A stretch of DNA of 64,000 bases. Source: Carya illinoinensis. Lineage: Eukaryota > Streptophyta > Magnoliopsida > Fagales > Juglandaceae. The notes below the pieces were generated by a model, which did not search any database, was not told the DNA's origin, and worked only from the letters and a program-made list of their open reading frames with translations. The stretch is taken from assembly GCF_018687715.1 (NCBI RefSeq), contig NC_056766.1, positions 11,149,501 to 11,213,500 on the forward strand, written 5' to 3'. Made by a program: the position numbers and the translations under genes. Positions 33,030-45,709 of the stretch are shown piece after piece (position 1 is the stretch's first letter; each line of letters begins with the position of its first letter).

Positions 33030-36000
33030 TCATTCAAACAAATATGGATACTGCTCTCTCATGTCTGCCACTCGCTCCCAAGAGAAGTCTTGTGCTAACG
33101 GATCTCCCCAAGCCACTTTAACCAACGGTATCGTCTTGGACCTCAATTGTTGCTCCTTCCAATCCAAAATCTGCGACGGAACAACTTCATAAGTGAGATC
33201 CGGTTGCAACTGAATACTTGCTGGGTCGACGAAGCGTGGCTCTTGCTGTCCAAAGCTTTTCTTCAGGGATGATACGTGGAAGACATCATGAACATCCCCA
33301 AAATAATCTGGCAAAGCAACTCTGTAGGCGACGGACCCTACTCTCTCCAGAATCTGAAAAGGGCCGACATACCTTGGATCTAGCTTCCTCTTTTTACCAA
33401 AACGCTTGACACCTCTCATGGGAGAGACTTTAAGATAAACCCAATCACCAACTTCAAATGACAATTCTCTCCTCCTGGTATCAGCGTAGCTTTTCTGGCG
33501 ACTCTGAGCTGCCGCCATTTTATCTCTGATGATCCGGACTTGGCTTTGCATCTCTTGAATTATTTCGGGTCCAATCACCCTACTCTCCCCAACTTCATCC
33601 CAACACAAGGGCGACCTGCACTTTCTCCCATAAAGAGCTTCGTAGGGAGCCATCTGAATGGTCGCATGGAAGCTGTTATTGTAGGCAAACTCAATGAGCG
33701 GCAAATGATTTTCCCAACTCCCTTGGAATTCCATGACACACGCTCGCAGCATGTCTTCCAAAGTCTGAATGGTGCGTTCTGACTGGCCGTCTGTCTGCGG
33801 GTGATAGGCAGTACTGAACTTCAATTTAGTACCCAAAGCTGCCTGTAAACTCTTCCAGAACTGCGATGTGAACCTCGGGTCCCGATCCGACACTATACTC
33901 TTTGGTATGCCGTGTAGCCACACTATCTCCTTGACATACAAACGGGTTAACTTACCCAAAGAGTCGGTGTTATTAACAGGCAGAAAATGAGCACTCTTCG
34001 TTAATCGGTCCACAATCACCCAAACAGAATTCTTCCCACTAGGCGTTCTCGGCAAACCCACAACAAAGTCCATCGTGATGTCATCCCATTTCCACTCAGG
34101 AATAGGGAGGGGTTGGAGCACACCTGCAGGTCTCTGATGTTTGGCCTTTACCTGTCGGCATGTGTGGCATTTTTCAACATGTAAGGCGATGTCCTTCTTC
34201 ATTCCATCCCACCAGTAATTCTTCTTCAAGTCCCGATACATTTTTGTACTGCCTGGATGAACAGAATAAGGGGCCGCATGAGCCTCCGCCATGATCCGCT
34301 CTTTGAAATCTGAGTCCTTTGGAATCACTCTGCGATCTCGGAACCGTAAAATCCCATCACTATCCAAGCTATAGTGCAACGGCCCTCGAGACTTTCGAAC
34401 TCTTTTCCTGATGTTCAGCAGCTTCGAATCCTTTCTTTGGAGAGCTTTCAATTCTTCAAAATCGGTTACCCGAATATCAAGAACTGATGATAAAATCTCC
34501 ACTTGCTGCGAACTCTCTAGTAGGAGCCTTCTCATCCCACAAAGTAACGAATCCACTTCCGACGGCTCGGCTTCGTCTTCCAAATGTGACTTCCGGCTCA
34601 AAGCATCAGCAACTATATTAGCCTTTCCTGGATGGTACTTGATCTCACACTGATAGTCACTGATTAGCTCCAGCCACCGCCTTTGCCTCATATTCAAATT
34701 TTTCTGGGAAAACAAATGCTTCAAACTCTTATGATCAGTAAATACCTCACAAGCTTCCCCATACAAGAAATGCCGCCAGATCTTGAGTGCAAAAACAATC
34801 GCAGCCAATTTTAGATCGTGCGTTGGGTAATTCTTTTCATGGTCCTTAAGCTGACGAGATGCATAGGCTACAACCCGTCCTTCCTGCATAAGGACACAAC
34901 CCAACCCAAACTTGGACGCATCGCTGAAGACTACGAAAGGCTTATGCGGTTCAGGGAGTGCTAACACTGGTGCCGTCGTCAACCTGTTCTTTAATTCCTG
35001 GAAGCTTCTCTCACATTTATCTGACCATACAAATTCTGTATTCTTCCGAGTCAAGGCTGTGAGAGGTCCGGATAGGCGAGCAAAACCTTCTACAAATCTT
35101 CGATAATAACCGGCGAGCCCCAAGAAACTCCTGATCTCCCGTACTGTAGTCGGGCGTGGCCATGACAAAATGGCTTCTATTTTACTAGGATCAACTGCCA
35201 CCCCGCCCCTGGAAATTACATGCCCGAGAAATTTAACTTCTTCCAACCAGAACTCACACTTGCTAAGCTTGGCATAAAGCCGGTGTTCTCTCAATCTTTC
35301 AAGTACCAGACTAAGATGATACACATGCTCTTCAACATCTCGAGAATAAATCAGTATATCATCAATAAATACCACCACAAAAGAATCCAGATAAGGTTGG
35401 AACACCCGATTCATTAAATCCATGAAAGCAGCAGGAGCATTAGCTAGCCCAAACGGCATCACCTTAAATTCATAGTGTCCATACCTCGACCTGAAAGCAG
35501 TTTTAGGCACATCCTGCTCTCTGATTCTCAGCTGGTAGTATCCCGACCTCAGATCAATTTTAGAGAACACGGCTGCTCCCTGAAGCTGGTCAAATAAATC
35601 ATCTATCCGCGGGAGAGGATATTTATTTTTGATGGTCACCTTGTTCAACTCCCGATAGTCAATGCACATACGAAGAGTTCCATCTTTCTTTTTAACAAAT
35701 AAAACTGGGGCACCCCACGGCGACGTACTAGGTTGAATAAATCCCTTCTCTACTAATTCTTGCAACTGAGTCTTCAACTCTTTCAATTCAGCCGGTGCCA
35801 TGCGGTAAGGAGCCTTATGCACAGGAGCCGCTCCAGGTTCCAAATCTATGACAAACTCCATCTCTCGCACGGGGGGTAGTCCGGGCAAATCATCCACAAA
35901 CACATCGGGGAACTCTTCCACAACTGGAATGTCTGCCAAGGACTTCTTCTCAGACGGCGTGGATACCATCTGGACCAAGAATGCATCCGCTCCCCATGCA

Positions 36001-36434
36001 ATTTCTCTTCTTGCCTGTATCGCCGATATAATCATCGGTTTTTCTTTCAATTTACTCCCCGCGAATTCCAGACAATCACCATCCGGAAGCTGAAAGCTAA
36101 CTGTCCGACTTCTGCAATTAATAGTCGCAGAATATCGGTATAGCCAATCCATCCCGAGGATGATATCAAAACCCAACAGCTTGAACACTACCAGATCAGC
36201 ATCCAAAAACCTTCCCTCAAAATTTAACGGGCATCCCGAAGCAACTTTGGAACACCACACCCTCTCACCATCGGGTAGGGCCACTACCATAGCCTTCGGC
36301 AACGGTTCCGTGACCAAGTTACACACCCGAGCAAACGTGGAAGATACAAACGATTGTGAAGCACCGGAATCAAACAAGGTACAAGCATAAAACTCATACA
36401 AACGAACTCTTCCTGAACCAAACACACAACCCAT
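33030..36434 (-). CDS. pol: E5 Pol polyprotein, RNase H active-site residue changed
   Basis: The same length and domain order as E1 Pol, highly similar throughout: protease DSGA at 25-28, RT FIDD at 359-362, integrase HHCC and D792/D853/E889, and a C-terminal chromodomain (E1 numbering from an upstream TTG; the first ATG is at 36434). One change stands out: the RNase H motif HDLELAA of E1 is HDLKLAA here, so the conserved acidic residue 546 is Lys (codon 34811-34809). That Glu is one of the metal-binding acidic residues of retroelement RNase H, so this copy may fail to degrade its RNA template. Everything else looks intact. A splice acceptor matching E1's lies at 36413. Confidence 0.95.
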   Translation of the reverse strand: MGCVFGSGRVRLYEFYACTLFDSGASQSFVSSTFARVCNLVTEPLPKAMVVALPDGERVWCSKVASGCPLNFEGRFLDADLVVFKLLGFDIILGMDWLYRYSATINCRSRTVSFQLPDGDCLEFAGSKLKEKPMIISAIQARREIAWGADAFLVQMVSTPSEKKSLADIPVVEEFPDVFVDDLPGLPPVREMEFVIDLEPGAAPVHKAPYRMAPAELKELKTQLQELVEKGFIQPSTSPWGAPVLFVKKKDGTLRMCIDYRELNKVTIKNKYPLPRIDDLFDQLQGAAVFSKIDLRSGYYQLRIREQDVPKTAFRSRYGHYEFKVMPFGLANAPAAFMDLMNRVFQPYLDSFVVVFIDDILIYSRDVEEHVYHLSLVLERLREHRLYAKLSKCEFWLEEVKFLGHVISRGGVAVDPSKIEAILSWPRPTTVREIRSFLGLAGYYRRFVEGFARLSGPLTALTRKNTEFVWSDKCERSFQELKNRLTTAPVLALPEPHKPFVVFSDASKFGLGCVLMQEGRVVAYASRQLKDHEKNYPTHDLKLAAIVFALKIWRHFLYGEACEVFTDHKSLKHLFSQKNLNMRQRRWLELISDYQCEIKYHPGKANIVADALSRKSHLEDEAEPSEVDSLLCGMRRLLLESSQQVEILSSVLDIRVTDFEELKALQRKDSKLLNIRKRVRKSRGPLHYSLDSDGILRFRDRRVIPKDSDFKERIMAEAHAAPYSVHPGSTKMYRDLKKNYWWDGMKKDIALHVEKCHTCRQVKAKHQRPAGVLQPLPIPEWKWDDITMDFVVGLPRTPSGKNSVWVIVDRLTKSAHFLPVNNTDSLGKLTRLYVKEIVWLHGIPKSIVSDRDPRFTSQFWKSLQAALGTKLKFSTAYHPQTDGQSERTIQTLEDMLRACVMEFQGSWENHLPLIEFAYNNSFHATIQMAPYEALYGRKCRSPLCWDEVGESRVIGPEIIQEMQSQVRIIRDKMAAAQSRQKSYADTRRRELSFEVGDWVYLKVSPMRGVKRFGKKRKLDPRYVGPFQILERVGSVAYRVALPDYFGDVHDVFHVSSLKKSFGQQEPRFVDPASIQLQPDLTYEVVPSQILDWKEQQLRSKTIPLVKVAWGDPLAQDFSWERVADMREQYPYLFE

Positions 36435-36507
36435 GAAATCCAAAAAACAAAGAAAGAGCCAAATGCACCAAAAATTAAATCCAACTTAAAATTAATTTAA
36501 TCCATAC
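36413..36507 (-). other. candidate gag-pol intron (E5)
   Basis: 95 nt with the same GTATGG donor and TTCAG acceptor as E1, a U-rich body and the same codon phase across the join. Several indels relative to E1's 99-nt version leave both splice sites unchanged. Confidence 0.6.
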
Positions 36508-37729
36508 CTGTGATTACTCCAGCATCATGGGTCGCTGGTGCCTCATCATCTACCTCTCCGGGTGTGACAGCATAAACCCGGGCTTGCACTGGTTGTCTCG
36601 GGTTGGTTCTTCCGCCGCGCCTACCTCCACGGTTCCCTTGAACCATTCTTGGACATTCTCGGGAAAAGTGGCCCGGCTGGCCACAAGTAAAACATCGAGC
36701 TCCACCAGAAGAGCACTCGCCCGCATGAGCTCTATTGCAAATTCCACATACAGGTACACGTCCTCCCATGCGAACACTTGAGGATGCTTGCGATCGAGTC
36801 CCGGACCGCTGAACAAACTTCTGGGGCGAACCCGAGCTACTTCCTTCACCAGAAAAACTCCGCCTCTTTTGTCCTGGAGGGGAGCCCATACCCAGATTAT
36901 TTTCCCGCTCTATAAGGGTGGCCACATCCACTAACTCCTGAAAAGTGGATATCCGGTGGCTGACCACCAAACGGCGTATATCAGGGCGTAGTCCCTCCTG
37001 GAAACGCTCTGCTCGCAACTCCTCAGTGGCAACAAGATGAGGAGCGAATTGCTCAAGTTCTATGAACCTCCGGGCGTATTGTTCCACTGTTGCGCCCCCT
37101 TGGATCAAATTAGAGAATTCTCTTGCCTTTTGTTTTCTTACCGAGGCGGGAAAGAAGCGGTCATTGAACTCCTTCTTGAAACGCTGCCAGGTCACTGCAG
37201 CGAAAGATCCCAACTCAGCTTCCAGCATCACCCTCCTGGTATCCCACCAATCAGAGGCGATACCCTGCAAAAGATAGCTGGCGTAGAGTACTTGCTGAGC
37301 TTCAGTACATCCACACACCTCAAAGGTTTTCTCCAGGTCTCTGATCCATCTTCCAGCCTGAAGAGGATCCTCATTTCCAGTGAAGTGTGGAGTCCGATGC
37401 GCTAGGAAGCGCTCATAGGTGCATCCGGCTTGCACCATGCTACTTGACCCGCCCGGATACATCCAAGGCCCTCCCTGATATGGCCAAGGACCTCCTGGTT
37501 GTGGCCAATACACTCCCTGTGGCGGACAAGGCCCTCCGGGTGGTGGACAAGGCCCTCCTTGTGGTGGCCAAGGACCTCCTTGTGGTGGCCAAGGCCCTGT
37601 CTGTTGTGGCCTAATATTCTGTTGCATAAACTCCGTCATTTGCCTTATTGCCTCGGCTATGGAGTCATCTCTGGAGGTATTGTCCTGCGGTTCCTGAGTA
37701 TTTTTCCTTGGTCTTCCTGGTCTTCCCAT
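36497..37729 (-). CDS. gag: E5 Gag
   Basis: 410 residues from ATG at 37729. Same layout as E1 Gag: a shorter proline-rich repeat, the retrotransposon gag domain and a C-terminal nucleocapsid. The nucleocapsid differs sharply from E1/E6: the spacer and CCHC knuckle read CFTCGQPGHFSRECP, against CYRCGQVGHIVRDCP, while the flanking protein is nearly identical. Such local divergence hints at recombination or conversion. It ends in TAA 36499-36497; a splice donor lies at 36507. Confidence 0.93.
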   Translation of the reverse strand: MGRPGRPRKNTQEPQDNTSRDDSIAEAIRQMTEFMQQNIRPQQTGPWPPQGGPWPPQGGPCPPPGGPCPPQGVYWPQPGGPWPYQGGPWMYPGGSSSMVQAGCTYERFLAHRTPHFTGNEDPLQAGRWIRDLEKTFEVCGCTEAQQVLYASYLLQGIASDWWDTRRVMLEAELGSFAAVTWQRFKKEFNDRFFPASVRKQKAREFSNLIQGGATVEQYARRFIELEQFAPHLVATEELRAERFQEGLRPDIRRLVVSHRISTFQELVDVATLIERENNLGMGSPPGQKRRSFSGEGSSSGSPQKFVQRSGTRSQASSSVRMGGRVPVCGICNRAHAGECSSGGARCFTCGQPGHFSRECPRMVQGNRGGRRGGRTNPRQPVQARVYAVTPGEVDDEAPATHDAGVITGMD

Positions 37730-37991
37730 TTCCTGTCACAACACCACACTTGACCCTCCTTTAAGAAAACAGATAAAACCATCACAAAACCAACATAAAC
37801 AAAAACAACACAACACATCAAGAAACAAAAGAAACCGGCATGTTAAAACATAACTAAATAAATAAAAACAAGCAAACAAGCTCAAACAAATAAACAAAGG
37901 AAACAACTATACTTAACATAATTTTTAAAACACAACTTTAAAACATTCTGGTACTACCTACGGGACATGTGGTTTTACCCAGAGCCAAACC

Positions 37992-38003
37992 GCTCTGATA
38001 CCA
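37992..38003 (-). other. E5 primer-binding site
   Basis: Minus strand TGGTATCAGAGC two bases inside the 5' LTR; complementary to initiator tRNA-Met. Confidence 0.9.
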
Positions 38004-38005
38004 CC

Positions 38006-40296
38006 TGTGACGCCCCCAAATCCCCACGCCCGAACACGGGGAAATCGAGACGTCCGGATGGTGACAACCCGGACCACCATCCTAACGACGTGTGCCAAGT
38101 GTGTGCAAGAGCGACAAAGTGCACAAGACAAACGCAGCGAGAAGCAAGTCAATAATTAAGTACCAGAATTTTTTCTTAATGTAATACAAACTGTTTAAAA
38201 CATACTTAAATAAAATATTACAAGAAACACAAATACAAGTTTGAAAACAGATAAAAAGCACAGCATCAGCAACCCGACGGAGCCGCATCCTCGGGCTCAG
38301 CCTCCTCCTCCTCTTCCTCGATCTCTGCACCAAAAGCTACGGAACCAAGAAAGGTTCCGCAGGTAAGTATGACCCAAACACTACCAGATGAAAATACATA
38401 CAACCCAAACAACAAGAAAACAAGATCAAACAAACACACGCCCCGCTACACATATATTTTAACACGCACGCCAAAACCCAAAAGGCCCACCAACCTCCAT
38501 AAAGCCACACCTCGCCATTATCCCAGATAATGGCCCAAACCACCATTTTTCCCAGAAAAAGGATCATAACTGAAAAACCATACCACAACCCGCTCCGTAT
38601 GCACCATGATCTCCCCTAGGGATCATCCGCACACCCTGGCTCAGTGCCACACCGTAGAGAACGGCTACGCGTGCGACACCTAAACGAGCGATGCCCAGAC
38701 TCGTGCCATGCACGTACCGGGCCGGGCCATCCTCTAGCCCTCGCCAGCGAAGGGCCACGGGATCGGTGAATAGAGCGATGCCTGGACTCGTGCTCAGCAC
38801 GTACCGGGCCAGACCCATCCTCTAATTTCCGCTCCCGGAGTCAGTGAGTAGAGCGATGCCTGGACTCGTGCTCAGCACGTACCGGGCCAGACCCATCCTC
38901 TAATACTACTCCATCATCGTGCAGGGCCTCAGAATCGGTGAATAGAGCGATGCCTGGACTCGTGCTCAGCACGTACCGGGCCAGACCCATCCTCTAGTAC
39001 CAAACTCGTCAGCGCCCAGACGACTACTCAGGGGATGTCACTCAGTATTGACCGCTCCCGAGTGACCAGAGGAGCTCCACCGTGATAATAACCCATCACG
39101 GCTTGGGCTCGTGAGACACACGCACCCAAACGCCAAAACGCCGATAAACATGATGCACATGCACGCGATATGCAACGCACACAAATAAAATGCAACGCAC
39201 ACCACACGGCCCAATCGAAACAACCAATAACAACCAACCAAACAAACACTCCGTCCTCAATCCATCCGACCCCCGAAACTCCTCGGACTCAGTCCGGAAT
39301 CAACAACCAACAACAAACAATTAAATAAATAAATAAAACAATTGAATGAGCAATATATATTAAAATCTGAAAATAGGGTTTGGAAAATACTTACAGCGGT
39401 ATACGGTATTTTTAGAAAGCTCGCGGCGTTGCTAACGGCGGAAAAACAGCAACGTCACAGTGAAAATTCACTGTGGCCGTGGGTCCGAAAAACCCACTTT
39501 TGAACGGGGACAAACTAGGACACGAGATTGATAGGGAATGGTCTAGAGGTGGTTGTGAAGCTAATGGAAGCGACGGACGGCCGTGGGTGGCGGCGGAATG
39601 GCCGAAAATGGCAAATCGGAAAACAAGCTCGTGGGAGCTGCTCCGGTGGTCGATGGAGGCCGGAAATGGGTGGGTTAGGACGGCAAGAGGTCGGTGATGA
39701 AGTGGTGAAGAAATGGTGGCCGGAGGTGGAGCGACGGCGGCGGATCGGAGTGAAATCCGTGCGCCCTTTGGAAGCTTTTTCCGGCCAAATGGCCGGCCGG
39801 TTGGGGGTGGTTTTCGGTGGGGAGGTGCACCGGAGGGAGGGGAAGAAAATGGGACCGGTGGGAGGTCGGGAGGTGGCCGGACGGCGCTGGGCCGGAGGAG
39901 AGAGAGAGACGACGCGGGAGAGGGAGGGAAGAGAGAGAGAGCACGGGGGGGGAGGGAGCCGATCGGGGAGAGAGAAAGGGAGGGAAAAAAAAAGAAAAGA
40001 AAAAAAAAGAAAGAAGAAGAAAGAAAAAAAAGGAAAAAGAAAAAGAAAAAAGAGAGGAAAAAGGGAAAAGATGTAGGGAAAAGATGAGGTCCAAACCTCA
40101 TTCCGGAAAGCAAAACTAACCCGCCAAAAAGATTAAAAAAACACAAAACAACTAAATAAAACACAACACCAAATAAAATAAATTAATTTAAAAACCAACA
40201 TTAAAAACGCAAATAAATTAAAATAAATAGCTAATATATTAATTAAAATAAAAACAATTATTTCAGCGAAAATACACTCAAAAACGGGTCATCACA
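38006..40296 (-). repeat. E5 5' LTR
   Basis: 2291 bp, matching 30613-32912. It has the four-copy repeat and family ends, and is followed by GAGTA. Confidence 0.95.
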
Positions 40297-42601
40297 GAGT
40301 ATTTTTAATTTATTTAATTGTTACCTTAAATTGTGTTTAGCTCAAAAAGTAAATGTTTTTTTGAATTGAAATATATTTATTGAAATGAAATTATATAAAA
40401 AAGTATATTTATTTCATTATCTAATTAATAATCTCTCTTTAATGGTATAAAACATTAAAAACTAAACTATAAAAAATAATATGCTATTTTCCATTTCAAA
40501 GTATGTCAAACAAAAAAATTTTACACAAGGAAAAAATGCTTCTAATTGATAATAAAAATCTGTACTTAAAATTATTATAATATATAACAATTTCATAAAA
40601 ATTTTATGATTTATTAAAATTGAAATAAATTTATAAACTTTTACAAAAACATAAAAAATTTAATTAAAAAAATTTATTATGAGCAATATAACAACAATTT
40701 TTTGCTACTTAAAAAGTTTCAATTAATTTAAAATAAAACTTAAGACATTTCTTTTAATAATTGTTTATTATCATTTGTGTAAAAAAATCATATACTATTT
40801 GCCTATTTAAAATAAATCTATTTTTATTTAAAACATCTAATGTACTGTTTGTTATAAAAATTAGGGCCTCTCTTATCAGCAGGAGCATCAAAAATCAAAT
40901 ATCATTGTGACGTTCTGACAACAAATTTGTAAGTAACAATTTATTTTATAAATGTTATAAATTTAATTTTTCTATAAACACCTTTTTGATCAAACATGTT
41001 TATTTCTAATAATTTTTTGTTTTGGCTATATCTTGTTTCTTGTTAAAAAACACCAAAAACTCATTTATCATATCTTTACTTTTTATTTTTAATAAATCAC
41101 TGGCATCTAATTTAAAATTTACCACAATTTTTTTATACTTCTTTATTGTAATTTACATAAATGAATAATATATTATTGCCTATTAACTATATTTTTATCA
41201 AAAAAATGTAATGTACTATTTGTTATAAAAAATAAGGGCAATTTAATCAACAGTAAGATCAAAATTCAACTCATATTGTAATCTTTTGTTAAGAAATTTA
41301 TAAGTATTTATTTGTTCTAGAAATATTAGAAATTTACTTTTTCTATAAATGTATATTTGATGTTACATATTTATTCCTATTTTTTTTTTACCTTCTATAT
41401 ATTGTTAATCAATAAATTTACACAATATTTCTTTTACTAAATTTTTTTTCATGCTAAAACTAAATTTATACATTTTTATCTTTTAATTATTACACTTATT
41501 AACTGTTTGTATTTTCTTAAACATCTATTTGCCCTTGAACATCAATCCATCTAGAACTTTAATAATATTATTCATTTTCAAAACAATTGTTAGCATAAAA
41601 AATTCATAATAAAAAGTTATTTGAAGTATATTTTTTTTTTTTGCTTTTTGTAATTCTAAAATATCTTACATTTTACAAATATCTTTATTAAACTGTAATA
41701 TTTAAATATAAAATTTCCATGTACAAATTTTATGGTTCTGGATGGATTTTTGTTCAAGGGTGAATATTCTGTTTTTCTATATAATAGAATTAAATACAAA
41801 CAGTTATAAAATATTATATTATCTCAATATAATATATAAATTGCAAATTATTTTAACATATTTATTACAAAATCATAAGTCTCTTTATTTTTTTTCTTAA
41901 AAAATATTTTGGTTATGTTTATCTATTAATATTTGAATATTTTGTTCGCTCAACAATATTTTAATTCATTCAAAGATAATATCATATTAATTATTATATA
42001 GATATTTATTTTTACAAATATTTTTTCATTTGACATATGGCCAACAAAAATTTTGATATAGACTTTAATCTAAATGATGGTGTTTGCAAATTACTATAAA
42101 AAATAGTAATTTTAAATATATTACCACATTTAGACATTAATTTCTATCCAAACTTGAATTTATCAGGCTTAAAAATATATAGCCATAAATTCAAAAAAAT
42201 ATTTATGGCCAATTGTTTAATGGTTAATGTTTGTAAAATAAAATATTATATATTTATGTTCTTTATGAAACAAATTCTTTAAATTTTACATTTATTCAAT
42301 TTAACCATCTAAAACAAATCTACCAATTAAAAAAATAAATACAAAGTTATTACACAATAGAAATTTCCATAACTTATTTCATATAATTCAATAGTCTAAA
42401 ATTACAGATGAAATTATCAAGAATTTGTTAGCAATAATTTTTATTAATTATTGTATATTTATGTTTAAAAACACTTATTATATTGTTTTTCATCAAAATA
42501 AATCACAACAATTTAAAACATTTTGTTCCCTTTATAAATTTTATAAAAAGTGATGATTTCAAAAAAATAACATAACTTTTTCTTTTTCTTATCAAACATA
42601 G
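40297..42601. other. AT-rich Helitron interior upstream of RepHel
   Basis: No coding gene seen. Two related segments start near 40849 and 41218 (GTTTGTTATAAAAA, then A-GGGC and a GATCAAAA/GCATCAAAA stretch, then TTTGTAAGTA or TTTATAAGTA), suggesting an old duplication. The region may hold the RepHel promoter, but no clear TATA context can be singled out in such AT-rich DNA. Confidence 0.5.
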
Positions 42602-42666
42602 GGATTACATTCTCAACTGAAAGATACAAATTCAGCAAATCTTATTTTGTGCTAGCTAAAGAAACT
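42602..42666 (+). other. candidate 5'-UTR exon of the RepHel gene
   Basis: A less AT-biased 65-nt block bounded by CATAG before it and GTAAGT after it. An intron from 42667 would end at TTTTTCAG (43035), 18 nt before the RepHel ATG. Inferred only from splice-site quality. Confidence 0.35.
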
Positions 42667-43053
42667 GTAAGTATTTATTGTTATGCATATTAAAAATTCT
42701 TTATTTTGTTTAATTCATGCTTTAAACTACGTCTTTTTTTTTAACTGTTTGTTATTTTGCATAATAATTATTGATATAAAATATATACACATAAACATAT
42801 TTATTATATATTCTTTTATTTTTTATTTAACAAATATTTAGGAAAATTTAAATTAAATCACTTTGTAAATATTTTAGATTAAATTCTAATTATTCGTTAA
42901 TTTACTATTTACTTTGTAGCAATATAAAATTTTCAATTTATGATTTGCTTTGTTAACATAATTTATCATGAAATTATACTTGTTAATTATAAAATCTTTA
43001 CTTAAACAAATAATTAAATAAAATTCTTTTTCAGAAACAATCAACAAACAAAA

Positions 43054-45709
43054 ATGTCATCTGAAGATTTTCCAGAAGACAAAAATGCTGAATTCATACA
43101 AAGAACAAAAGAAAAATGTATTCAGAAACAAAGTTGTAAAAGAAATATCATTCATCTAGAAGATTCAATACCATCTGATGCTGATCAAATGATTATATCA
43201 GTTGATGATACATTAGATGATCATCTCCAATCTATTCGTGATATTCAAAATTCTAATGTTCAACAAGTTCATGGAAAAAGACCCAGACTTTCTGGCCGTA
43301 ATTTTAACATTGTTAGAATGACCTCTTCCCAAGAAACTAGCGTATATTCAAACGTTAATATCATTGGTGGAAATCCCGAAGAATCTGCAGAATCAAATAT
43401 CTTATTCAATTCTTCAGCAACGTCAAACTGCTCTATAGATTTATTGCAAGAAACATCAACAAATGCACCAATAGAGACAATTCAACTTTTCAAACAAGTT
43501 ACACTGCAACAGGTTTATAAACTTTATTTATTTTTCCTTATATATTTTATTTTACTGTTTTTATTAAATAATTAGTTTTTTTACAAAATAGGCAGTTCTT
43601 GTTGATCAATCAGAATCAAGTTCTCAAAGAGTTCGACCAAGATCTGTTTTTGGTAAGAAGTTAAAATATAATTAATTTCTTAATAATGTTACATTTCAAT
43701 TTTATGTACACATATAATATTGATTGAAATTTAGTAATTCAATTATTTTTATTGAAATTTTTTATGTTTTTTTTTTTACCCCAACTTAATAGGCAGATCA
43801 CATCGTCATAATGTTGTGCATAGACAAATATTACAAAATGTTCCAGTTGAAGCTAATTTTTTACCAAATGTGCCACCTTGTAAACATTGCAAAGCAAAGA
43901 GATTCTTTCATGAAACAAATAGTTTTTGCTGTGCCGACGGATCAATTTCTTTGGCAACAAATGATGTTCCAGATCAACTTTATAACTTGTTCGTTTCAAA
44001 TACTGCTGAATCTATACAATTTCGGACATATGTTCGGACGTATAACAACAAATTTGCTTTCACATCTTTTGGAGTTAAGTTTGACAGAAATCTATGCCAA
44101 AGAAATAGAGGAATCTATACATTTCGAGCTCAAGGCCAGATTTATCATTATCTTCCCAATTTAGTTCCTTCAGATGGTCAACCTTCTAACTTGCAGCTAT
44201 ATTTTTATGACACTGAACATGAATTTGAGAATCGCATTGTTGATTCAATCAGAATGAATCCTTTTATTATTGCTCAACTTATGGATATCCTTCGTGTAAA
44301 TCCATATTCTACATTTTTCCGATCTATTGGTGATTTACCAAATTTAGAGTATCAAAAAATCTGTATAAAATCAAATCCTGGTTTGGATCAACGGGTGTTT
44401 AACGCCCCAACATCATCAGAAGTTGCAGCAATTTGGGTTGAAAACGATGATTCAGAACATTCAACACCTCGTGACATCTTTGTATTTAACCATATTGGTG
44501 GGAGTCATTTAGTTCAATATTATTTTGGTTGTTATGATCCGCTTCAATATCCATTGCTATTTCCTTTTGGTGATATTGGATGGCACCAAGGCATACAAAG
44601 AATCAACAAAAGAAGTGCATCTGTATCTACCAATAATTCCACAGCTGAATTACTCAATCCTCACCAATCAACATCAGCAGAACAATTACTCAGAAGAGAA
44701 CAACAAGGTTAAATTTTTTACACTATCTTTTTTGTGTTAAAACTTATTATTAGCATATTTATTATACAATTTTTTAAATAATTTCTTATCACTCCTGTAG
44801 TTTTAAACCGAAAAAGAAAAGATCCAACTGTTTCTTGCCGTGAATATTATTGTTACAAGTTACAAATCAGAGAAAATTTGAAATCTATTCTTCTAATCTC
44901 TGGTCGACTTCTTCAACAATTTGTTGTTGATATGTACGTGAAGATAGAAACTTCAAGACTAGATTATTTTCGCTGCAATCAACAACACATTCGATCTGAA
45001 TTATATCAAGGTATTGTTGATAGCATCGATCTTGGAGAAACAAATGCTTCTAGAATTGGCAAGCGTATAATTTTGCCTTCATCTTTTATTGGAGGCCCAA
45101 GAGATATGAAGAAAAGATATATGGAAGCAATGACTTTAGTTCAACGATATGGCAAACCAGATATTTTTTTGACAATGACCTGCAATCCGAACTGGAAAGA
45201 GATTTCAAATGAATTGCAACCACATGAAGAAACTCAAAATCGGCCTGACTTAATTGCTCGAGTTTTTAAAGCAAAATTAGAAGACCTGAAGTATCAATTA
45301 TTCAAGCAAGAAATATTTGGAAAAATCTCAGCATATGTATATGTTATTGAACACCAAAAGAGAGGACTTCCACATGCTCATTTTCTGATTATATTGCATC
45401 AAGATTGGAAATTATATACACCAGAATCTTTTGATGAGATCGTATCTGCTGAATTACCTGACAAAGACAACAACTTACATCTTTATACAGCTGTTATCAA
45501 ACATATGATGCATGGACCATGCGGAGATCTAAATCCAGCAAATATATGCATGAAAAAAAATGGTTGTTGCAAAAATAATTACCCAAAACATTTTGTTTCA
45601 AACACTGTTATTGGAAATGATTGCTTTCCGATATACAGACGCTCCAACAATGGAAGAACAGCCAGAATTAGAGGCCATGATTTGGATAATCGTTGGGTTG
45701 TTCCATATA
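43054..45709 (+). CDS. RepHel N-terminal part: Helitron-like N domain with HUH motif
   Basis: Four exons, 43054-43512, 43592-43652, 43793-44707 and 44801-45709, with GT-AG borders in matching phases (0, 1, 1). The start is ATG 43054 after a TTTTTCAG acceptor. Exon 3 carries a Cys-rich motif (PPCKHCKAKRFFHETNSFCC). Exon 4 carries the Helitron-like N domain, including FLTMTCNPNW and the HUH nuclease motif PHAHF (His-Ala-His codons at 45373-45381, residues 670-672), whose histidines bind the metal for strand cleavage. Translation now runs into E4 and stops within a few bases (TGA in the LTR start TGTGATGACC). Confidence 0.88.
45705..45709. repeat. E4 left target-site duplication ATATA
   Basis: ATATA precedes the LTR start at 45710 and is repeated at 53947-53951. 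Confidence 0.95.

Larger units (their letters stand above)
30613..40296 (-). mobile_element. E5: full-length Ty3/gypsy chromovirus, variant subfamily
   Basis: LTRs at 30613-32912 (2300 bp) and 38006-40296 (2291 bp), gag, pol, primer site and polypurine tract on the minus strand. Perfect target duplication GAGTA (30608-30612 and 40297-40301). The LTRs differ by roughly ten substitutions and a few small indels by eye, so it is somewhat older than E3 and E4. Its LTRs have a four-copy GC-rich tandem repeat where E1 has two. Pol is open but has a substitution at a conserved RNase H residue. Confidence 0.95.

Noticed and set aside
30613..40296. Plant pararetrovirus integration (Caulimoviridae) as an explanation for RT-bearing elements
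   Set aside because: LTRs, target duplications, an integrase with DDE residues and a chromodomain are present; no movement protein is seen.
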